Part shown: in pieces, positions 59,031 through 64,000 of the stretch
Layout of the letters: each line of letters starts with the position of its first letter
Numbering within the stretch: position 1 is the stretch's first letter
Assembly: GCA_025774555.1 (NCBI GenBank)
Contig: JALGVT010000030.1
Coordinates: 16,479-80,478, forward strand
From: a candidate division LCP-89 bacterium
GTDB taxonomy: Bacteria; Electryoneota; B3-LCP
Direction of reading: 5' to 3'
Length of the DNA: 64,000 bases
The notes under the pieces: model-generated
The model's input: the letters and a program-made list of their open reading frames with translations, nothing else
Told to the model about the DNA's origin: nothing
The model's database searches: none
Translations under genes and position numbers: made by a program

Positions 59031-59061
59031 CATTTTCACATTATTAAAGGAAGTTCCTCTT

Positions 59062-60912
59062 ATGAAGCTCTTGAAAATACTCGACTTGGTTACTCAAACC
59101 GATAAAGGACCATTTCTCAAGATTCTCGACAGCCTCTCAGACGTATCACGTAAGAATATACCGAAAATCGAGGAGATTATTACTTCCGCGGACGGACAAT
59201 TGAAAAATGCTGAAAATGAAGCAATTGTAGTACTATTTGATTGCTTAAAACCACCCTATAAAGACTTGCTTCACAATAGAATTAAATTTAGTAATTGTCA
59301 GTTAGACATTCTGGCTGATATATTGATGCGAGATGGCAATTCTAAAATGACACGTGAATGGTTCAGTCGACTTTATCAAGAAGAGATTAGGAAACTTAAA
59401 TCTGATATAAAACAGTTTGAGGAAAAGCTAAAAGAGGGAAAGGATAAGGGGGATCAAAATAGATTGCGGGATTATTTAATTTTTCGATCATGTGTAAAAA
59501 CGGCTTACGAAAACGATTTAATAGAAAACAGGGATGCAAGAATTTCAAGAGACGAATTAATAATCATCCATGCGCTCGCACAAGGATTAGAACTGTCCAA
59601 CCAAGAGATTAGATGGATAACTTATTCAGTAGTACCTTTAGAGATAATTGGAATTGATGAATTAATCCGGGAATTAAAGGATGCTGGTATAATATTCTAC
59701 AGCAAGAAAATATATACCTTGTACACACCTGATGAAATTATTTGGCTGCTTCAAGAAATAAATAATATTGAGATACCTAATAAGTATTTAAGGAGGATAC
59801 TACGACATTTATCAGATTCTGAGATTAACCTTGTCGCTAAAAAGCACGGAATCGAAAACAAATTAAAGAGAAAGCAAAAAGCAGATGATTTACTCAAACA
59901 GGGCTTAGATGCAATAAATCTATTAACTCAAGAGATATTTAAACACGGCTCAACCAAAACAGAGCGAGCGGAACGTCTTCATAAGCTAATCTCAAAAGAC
60001 TTGGATATACAGCTCTCTAAATTCGGAAGATCTATTGAAGAGAGGGTTAAATATCTTATTCAATACTTTAATGATTTAGAGAAAGACGTGAAATCAAGCC
60101 TGACGGAGGACGGATATAACAAACTCCTATTGGACTTGAGCACACATTTTCTAAACGTCAACATGGTATTGAAAGAAGAATTCCAGTTACAGGAGGAAAA
60201 TGTATTAGAAGCAGAAGTTCTCGATATTTATAATATTAAACCCAGAGATGTGCTATACCTGTTTTCAAGAGAAGAGTTAAAAGGATTCTGCAGAAAAAGA
60301 AACTTAAGGCTTTCGGGAAATCTTGCATCAAATATAATCGATAATTATCGCGTTATAGAAGATCTTCTTATAGACAATTTTAATTTAGTAGGAAGTCGGG
60401 ATATTAATGGCTTACATAAGAAAGGATTGACGCTAAAAGAAGGCGAACTTGGAATTGTCTACGAAAACCTCACAAAAAGAATATTCGAAAAATTTGGGTT
60501 CAATGTCGACGAAACGTTGCGGAAACAGCTGAATACAAAACGCCACCAAATTGATATTATCTTAAACATTGGTAATGATGAGGTTATCATCATAGAATGC
60601 AAAACGATTAAAGAGGGAGAATACTCGAAATACACATCAGTATCAAGGCAATTGAAGTCCTATCAGAAACTATGTAAAGAGAGTGGTTACAGAGTCATCC
60701 AGGCACTAATTGTTTCGAGCGAGTTCACAAAAGATTTTATAGGAGACTGCGAATACGATCATGAATTGAATTTATCTCTCATCACTTCAAGAGGGCTGAT
60801 CAAAGTTCTAGAGATTTACAAGAAATCCAAATTTGGGGAGTTTCCAGTTAGATTATTACAGAAAGACGGTTTATTGGATGAAGATAGAATTTGCAAAGTA
60901 CTTAAAAAGTAG
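59062..60912 (+). CDS. Large protein with SAP-like helices and C-terminal PD-(D/E)XK (Mrr-like) nuclease
   Basis: 616 residues from ATG 59062 (AAGGAAG upstream; a longer frame would run into the tRNA). The first 390 residues are helical and charged, with no family recognised; SAP-like segments occur near 270-300 (LSDSEINLVAKKHGIENK) and 402-425 (SREELKGFCRKRNLRLSGN). The C terminus holds a restriction-endonuclease fold: GIVYENLTKRIFEKFGF (Glu468), then Asp498 in HQIDIIL and Glu512-x-Lys514 in VIIIECKT, followed by SVSRQLKSYQKL, the Mrr-like arrangement. AT-rich codons contrast with the flanking core genes. With the ion-channel gene 9 bases downstream and the tRNA upstream it looks like an acquired two-gene cassette, perhaps for phage defence. 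The function is inference. Confidence 0.7.
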   Translation: MKLLKILDLVTQTDKGPFLKILDSLSDVSRKNIPKIEEIITSADGQLKNAENEAIVVLFDCLKPPYKDLLHNRIKFSNCQLDILADILMRDGNSKMTREWFSRLYQEEIRKLKSDIKQFEEKLKEGKDKGDQNRLRDYLIFRSCVKTAYENDLIENRDARISRDELIIIHALAQGLELSNQEIRWITYSVVPLEIIGIDELIRELKDAGIIFYSKKIYTLYTPDEIIWLLQEINNIEIPNKYLRRILRHLSDSEINLVAKKHGIENKLKRKQKADDLLKQGLDAINLLTQEIFKHGSTKTERAERLHKLISKDLDIQLSKFGRSIEERVKYLIQYFNDLEKDVKSSLTEDGYNKLLLDLSTHFLNVNMVLKEEFQLQEENVLEAEVLDIYNIKPRDVLYLFSREELKGFCRKRNLRLSGNLASNIIDNYRVIEDLLIDNFNLVGSRDINGLHKKGLTLKEGELGIVYENLTKRIFEKFGFNVDETLRKQLNTKRHQIDIILNIGNDEVIIIECKTIKEGEYSKYTSVSRQLKSYQKLCKESGYRVIQALIVSSEFTKDFIGDCEYDHELNLSLITSRGLIKVLEIYKKSKFGEFPVRLLQKDGLLDEDRICKVLKK

Positions 60913-60921
60913 GCTAACAAC

Positions 60922-61626
60922 TTGAGAAATCTATCAGGATTTGAAATAATAATTTTGTTTCTGTCAATCTATGTAGTCATAGAGTTGTATATCAGTTCAA
61001 TTGTTTCATACCCTTATAATGTCACAGTTTGGGCTGAAAGAGTAGATATTTTTATTTGTATAATATTTCTTTTTGATTTCTTTAATAGATTTTTTCGGGT
61101 TGATAATAAGTGGCAATTTCTTAAAGGGAATTGGATTGATTTCATCTCGTCAATTCCAACTGTTGGTTTTCTCCGCATTGGTCGTATCGTTAGAATTATT
61201 AAAGTATTAAGAGTTCTACGATCAGGAAAAACTTTCTATAGATTTATAGATAAAGATAATTCCTCTTCAACCTTCAGATATGTTGTTTTACTGAATATTA
61301 TTCTCATCTTATTATCCTCTTTAAGCCTGTACCATATAGAGCATGAGGTTAATTCAGATATTTCTACAATTGGTGATTCTATCTGGTGGTGTTTGATTAC
61401 AACAACTACACTTGGATTTGTACGGGATGTAGAACCTATTACGATTGAAGGTAAAGCGCTCTCTGTAATCCTCATTGGATTAGGAATTATGTTATTTGGT
61501 ACTTTTACAGGAATGGTGACTGATTATTTTGTAGGCGATGAGGATATTAGGAAGGATATTAGTAATGTTAATAATAGATTGGACGTGATTGAGAAGAAGT
61601 TAGATAGACTTCTCAAAGAGGAGTAA
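60922..61626 (+). CDS. Voltage-gated-type (six-helix) ion channel protein
   Basis: 234 residues from TTG 60922. The layout follows Kv-type channels: S1 (about 5-25), S2/S3 (about 43-75), an S4-like helix with Arg at every third position (R85-IGR-IVR-IIK-VLR-VLR), S5, pore loop and S6, then a short coiled-coil tail (VNNRLDVIEKKLDRLLKEE). The filter region is TTTTLGFVRDVEP (about 160-172), where TxGYGD would be expected, so selectivity may differ from K+ channels. It starts 9 bases after the nuclease gene and shares its AT-rich composition. The pairing of a nuclease and a channel suggests sensing plus membrane disruption, but this is untested. Confidence 0.82.
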   Translation: MRNLSGFEIIILFLSIYVVIELYISSIVSYPYNVTVWAERVDIFICIIFLFDFFNRFFRVDNKWQFLKGNWIDFISSIPTVGFLRIGRIVRIIKVLRVLRSGKTFYRFIDKDNSSSTFRYVVLLNIILILLSSLSLYHIEHEVNSDISTIGDSIWWCLITTTTLGFVRDVEPITIEGKALSVILIGLGIMLFGTFTGMVTDYFVGDEDIRKDISNVNNRLDVIEKKLDRLLKEE

Positions 61627-61650
61627 AATATTCTTCGTGCGGCGATGTTG

Positions 61651-61682
61651 CATGCTTCCGATCCCACATGGGCGGAAGCATG
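61651..61682. other. Perfect 10-bp inverted repeat after the nuclease-channel cassette
   Basis: CATGCTTCCG (61651-61660) and CGGAAGCATG (61673-61682) with a 12-base loop that itself contains CCCACATGGG. There is no T-run. It lies 24 bases after the channel gene and may mark a transcript end or the edge of the acquired cassette. Confidence 0.5.
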
Positions 61683-61694
61683 TAAATCTCGTAG

Positions 61695-61827
61695 GGGGCT
61701 GTCCCAAAAGAAGAAAACAACGTCATTGCGAGGAACGTAGTGACGTGGCAATCTCCTATTTTATATGCGCTTAGAGATTGCCACACTTCTTTCGCGATGA
61801 CATTTTATGGACTTTTGGGACAGCCCC
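61695..61827 (+). mobile_element. MITE-like inverted-repeat element, copy g
   Basis: About 133 bases, GGGGCTGTCCCAAAAG to CTTTTGGGACAGCCCC, with GTCATTGCGAGGAACG and the inverted GATTGCCACACTTC blocks. It separates the nuclease-channel cassette from the following minus-strand gene. Confidence 0.85.
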
Positions 61828-61877
61828 TTTCTTCAATCCACTAATCTGTGCGAATCAGTGATACCGATTTTTTCTTC

Positions 61878-63104
61878 CTATGTCTCACTTCTGCCAACTC
61901 TAGTCATCATCCATCCTCCCACAAACTTAGCCACCACGATAATCATCAGGAAATCGAACGGCAGCCGGTAGCGGATGCGTGGATAAAATATCCCGTAGAA
62001 GAAGGCATTCGATAAATAGAGCAGGATCAGGAAAGCTTCCAACTTCGATATGGGAAAGCGCTTGTACATCGTCAGCCGCAGGATAAACAGCAACAGCAGC
62101 GGACCGTAAGTAAAAAGCATAACCATGTCTCTAACGGTAGAGGTCTCCGATTTGGTATAGATGTCATTCCTGTAATTGAAGTAGTTCAATACCTTCAGGA
62201 AGTAGAGTTTGACCGTTTCCGCTTTATGGCTTTTGATCCATTCGACAGCTTTGGCTTTGTAGTATTCATCCGTTGCAACGTCGTCGAGATTTATGCTGAT
62301 AGCTTCTTCGGTGTATTTCGTAATATCCACCATGGGACCGCCGTTCGGTGTGGCGTTTTCGGAAAAGCCTCGAAGAAAATTAACGCCGGAATTAGAGGCG
62401 ACGAATACGAATTTATCGAAGATTATGGTATTGCGCGCCGACCAGCTTCCGACGACCAGCATGGCAGTTAGAAAGGTAAGGGCGAATTTTATAACCCCGC
62501 TTCGCTTCTGCGTGAACAGGAACCATAAGCCGAAAATGCCCAGCACAAAGATAAATGCCGGCACCATCAGGATCAGATAACCGAAAATCAATCCGCCGAT
62601 GAAGAAAGTGCGGATTTTAATGTTTTCGCGGGTGAATAGATACACCAGAAGAAGGAGAAGCGTGGAGGCGATAATCTGAGGGTACAGAGTCCCTGCGGTA
62701 TAGAACAGCACAGGGTAGCAGATCACCAGCAGTACTCCGATAGTAGAACTCAGGCGCGATGCTTCTTTAGTGATGATTTTATGAATAAGGTAAAGAGCGA
62801 TAGCGAAGGCAATGTAATTTAAAAGCTTAAGGGATACGATATTGGCTCCAAAGAGCATGAAAACCGCTAGGAAAAACGGATATCCGGGTGGGCGCATAGC
62901 CGCAGGATCGACGCCATTGGCGCTGTATATATGATGGTCAATTAGATGCTCCGCAATGCGGTGATAATCACGCTCGTCGATATAGCGCAGGTTATCGCCC
63001 AAAAATACCGAATAGACGATTCCGGCGAGGAGAAGAGCTGAAATCAGCAGGATGAGGATAAGCTGATTCTTCGCTTCTATAAAGGATATCAACCGTTCTA
63101 ACAT
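61878..63104 (-). CDS. GT39/ArnT-like polytopic glycosyltransferase family protein
   Basis: 408 residues with about 10-12 membrane helices. The GT-C signature is present near the N terminus: an acidic first loop IDERDYHRIAEHLI and AAMRPPGYPFFLAVFMLFG, then an Arg-rich loop SWSARNTIIF and a periplasmic section with ITKYTEEAISINL. The end of the protein has NAFFYGIFYPRIRYRLPFDF, the common PMT_2/GT39-type C-terminal pattern. It would transfer a sugar from a polyprenyl phosphate donor to an extracytoplasmic acceptor, possibly lipid A or a protein. It stands alone, convergent with the channel gene. Confidence 0.8.
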   Translation of the reverse strand: MLERLISFIEAKNQLILILLISALLLAGIVYSVFLGDNLRYIDERDYHRIAEHLIDHHIYSANGVDPAAMRPPGYPFFLAVFMLFGANIVSLKLLNYIAFAIALYLIHKIITKEASRLSSTIGVLLVICYPVLFYTAGTLYPQIIASTLLLLLVYLFTRENIKIRTFFIGGLIFGYLILMVPAFIFVLGIFGLWFLFTQKRSGVIKFALTFLTAMLVVGSWSARNTIIFDKFVFVASNSGVNFLRGFSENATPNGGPMVDITKYTEEAISINLDDVATDEYYKAKAVEWIKSHKAETVKLYFLKVLNYFNYRNDIYTKSETSTVRDMVMLFTYGPLLLLFILRLTMYKRFPISKLEAFLILLYLSNAFFYGIFYPRIRYRLPFDFLMIIVVAKFVGGWMMTRVGRSET

Positions 63105-63256
63105 TCCCGATTAACTCTCCCAAATGACCTTCACGCTTGTTCTATGTTTCAGCCTTGCGGTTCACCAGTGTAATATCGTTATCCAGCAGACAAGATTCAA
63201 GTAATTATTTAAAAATATTCATGCTGATTGTAAAATTCCAAACGTGGGATAATCGC

Positions 63257-63285
63257 TTGACTTTTCGTTTTTTATGACTTACATT
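63257..63285 (+). promoter_or_regulatory. Promoter of the 63318 gene
   Basis: TTGACT (63257-63262), 17-base spacer, TACATT (63280-63285), 32 bases before the ATG. The -10 and spacing match the comM promoter. Confidence 0.65.
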
Positions 63286-63317
63286 AGACTAATTTGATAA
63301 ATCACCCGAGGTGTAAC

Positions 63318-64000
63318 ATGATATATCGGAATTTAATCTTCAGCATAATCTTCGTATCGTTGATCTACAGCCTGACGTCAAGAGCTGATGATATTGGCAT
63401 TACCGGCTTCGATCCTGCGGAAATTGGTGATGTGACAGCGACGTCTCTTGCAACGACCGAACCGCCGCAATTGCAGCCTGAACCGCTGCCCTTTGATTAC
63501 AAATCCCCCTGGCTGCGAAGCACAGACGATTGGGATCTGATTATATCGGAATCGGTCAGCATTGCCATTCCAGAAAGCGAACATCTGGGCATCAGCTTCG
63601 ACCCGGCGACGGAAGAGTTAAATTTCTACGACCCGACGTTTGAGTTGACTGCTGTGCAGCAGGAAGCGGTCGAACGAGCGCCAGCATGGCTGCGAAATGA
63701 TCTGCACGACAGTTTCCGGCGTTTCGACTATTCCATGGCGGCGGATTGGGCTGCTGAAACGTTATTGAACACGCCAGATCCTTACGTTGATGAGGTGGCT
63801 TTTCAGCTCGCGCACATTTCTCCCGGACTGCTAAGTACTGTTATTTATTTTGAATTATTGCTGGAAAACGCCGAGTGGATTTACGCCGCTGACAGCGCCC
63901 TGAGTTATGTAGAAATAGTCGATTACGGTGATTCCAACGACGACGACTATTGGACTACCGCCGTCTATCGTATCATCGAAGAGAGCGGCGATACCGTCGA
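63318..64000 (+). CDS. Exported protein, N-terminal part (3' end outside window), function unknown
   Basis: The frame opens at ATG 63318 (GAGGTG 4 bases upstream) and stays open for 227 codons to the window edge. A signal peptide (NLIFSIIFVSLIYSLTSRA) leads to an acidic, Pro-rich mature part (EPPQLQPEPLPFDYKSPWL), then a region of helices (LRNDLHDSFRRFDYSMAADW, DEVAFQLAHISPGLLS) and YVEIVDYGDSNDDDYWTT. The pattern recalls large exported proteins with transglutaminase-like domains in related lineages, but the visible part contains no catalytic motif, so this is only a guess. It may also carry a T9SS tail beyond the window. Confidence 0.6.
   Translation, partial: MIYRNLIFSIIFVSLIYSLTSRADDIGITGFDPAEIGDVTATSLATTEPPQLQPEPLPFDYKSPWLRSTDDWDLIISESVSIAIPESEHLGISFDPATEELNFYDPTFELTAVQQEAVERAPAWLRNDLHDSFRRFDYSMAADWAAETLLNTPDPYVDEVAFQLAHISPGLLSTVIYFELLLENAEWIYAADSALSYVEIVDYGDSNDDDYWTTAVYRIIEESGDTV

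Noticed and set aside
58954..59061. N-terminal extension of the nuclease gene into the tRNA
   Set aside because: The extra codons lie within tRNA-Leu and its terminator; the ATG at 59062 has a proper ribosome site.

Overview
The window comes from the chromosome of a diderm bacterium, most likely an uncultured FCB-group lineage (Bacteroidota/Calditrichota/KSB1/Zixibacteria/Cloacimonadota-like). The reasons are: the C-terminal half of a SprA-type translocon of the type IX secretion system (T9SS); four large exported proteins ending in T9SS type-A C-terminal sorting domains (NPFNP/NPFNS ... GIYI.R ... K.vLLK); a periplasmic glutaminyl cyclase directly behind sprA; several exported proteins with Gln right after the predicted signal-peptide cleavage site; TolC and beta-barrel outer-membrane proteins; and very regular TTGAC(A/T)-N17-TATATT promoters. 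The exact phylum cannot be fixed from the sequence alone. Coding density is high, mostly in the + direction, with ordinary ATG/GTG/TTG starts.

Layout. 1-4.9 kb: sprA (partial), glutaminyl cyclase, Ppx/GppA phosphatase. 5-8.3 kb: hrcA-grpE-dnaJ heat-shock operon with a ComEA-like HhH protein. 8.4-11 kb: a pair of membrane proteins resembling pseudopilin and PilM/GspL assembly parts. 11-15.8 kb: rsmA, mgtE, recO, dprA, an outer-membrane protein. 16-17.65 kb (- strand): a compact redox operon of a small membrane protein with an in-frame TGA (possible selenoprotein), thioredoxin with a CQPC site, ECF sigma factor, ZAS-type anti-sigma factor with RsrA-like spacing, and a DUF1858 protein. 18.4-21.5 kb: exported proteins. 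21.8-29 kb: tetR plus a TolC/HlyD/ABC/ABC-2 efflux system. 29.2-37.3 kb: an accessory stretch of T9SS cargo, a YeiH-type transporter, duplicated promoter-bearing repeats and many palindromes. 37.5-38.7 kb: rpmE and a DUF1385 membrane protein. 38.9-47.8 kb: a poly-gamma-glutamate synthase operon (pgsB, pgsC, TIGR04332-like protein) continuing into an exported duplicated-domain protein, an outer-membrane barrel, a K+ channel with RCK domains and three glycosyltransferases. 48-53.1 kb: comM, a Mut7-C RNase-domain protein, acyl-CoA ligase and an Eis-like acetyltransferase. 53.2-58.9 kb: a glycolytic block (PPi-type phosphofructokinase, class II aldolase, gap, pgk, tpiA) ending in secG and tRNA-Leu(GAG). 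59-61.6 kb: an AT-rich two-gene cassette behind the tRNA, a SAP-like/PD-(D/E)XK nuclease plus a six-helix voltage-gated-type ion channel, which looks horizontally acquired and is the best candidate for an undescribed (possibly defence) system. 61.9-64 kb: a GT39-like membrane protein and the start of a further exported protein.

A family of about 130-190 bp terminal-inverted-repeat elements (ends GGGGCTGTCCCAAAAG) occurs in seven intergenic places with one remnant. Smaller palindromes are scattered through the accessory regions, and a 24-bp one has inserted in frame in two T9SS cargo genes in opposite orientations. No transposase, CRISPR array or rRNA was seen.
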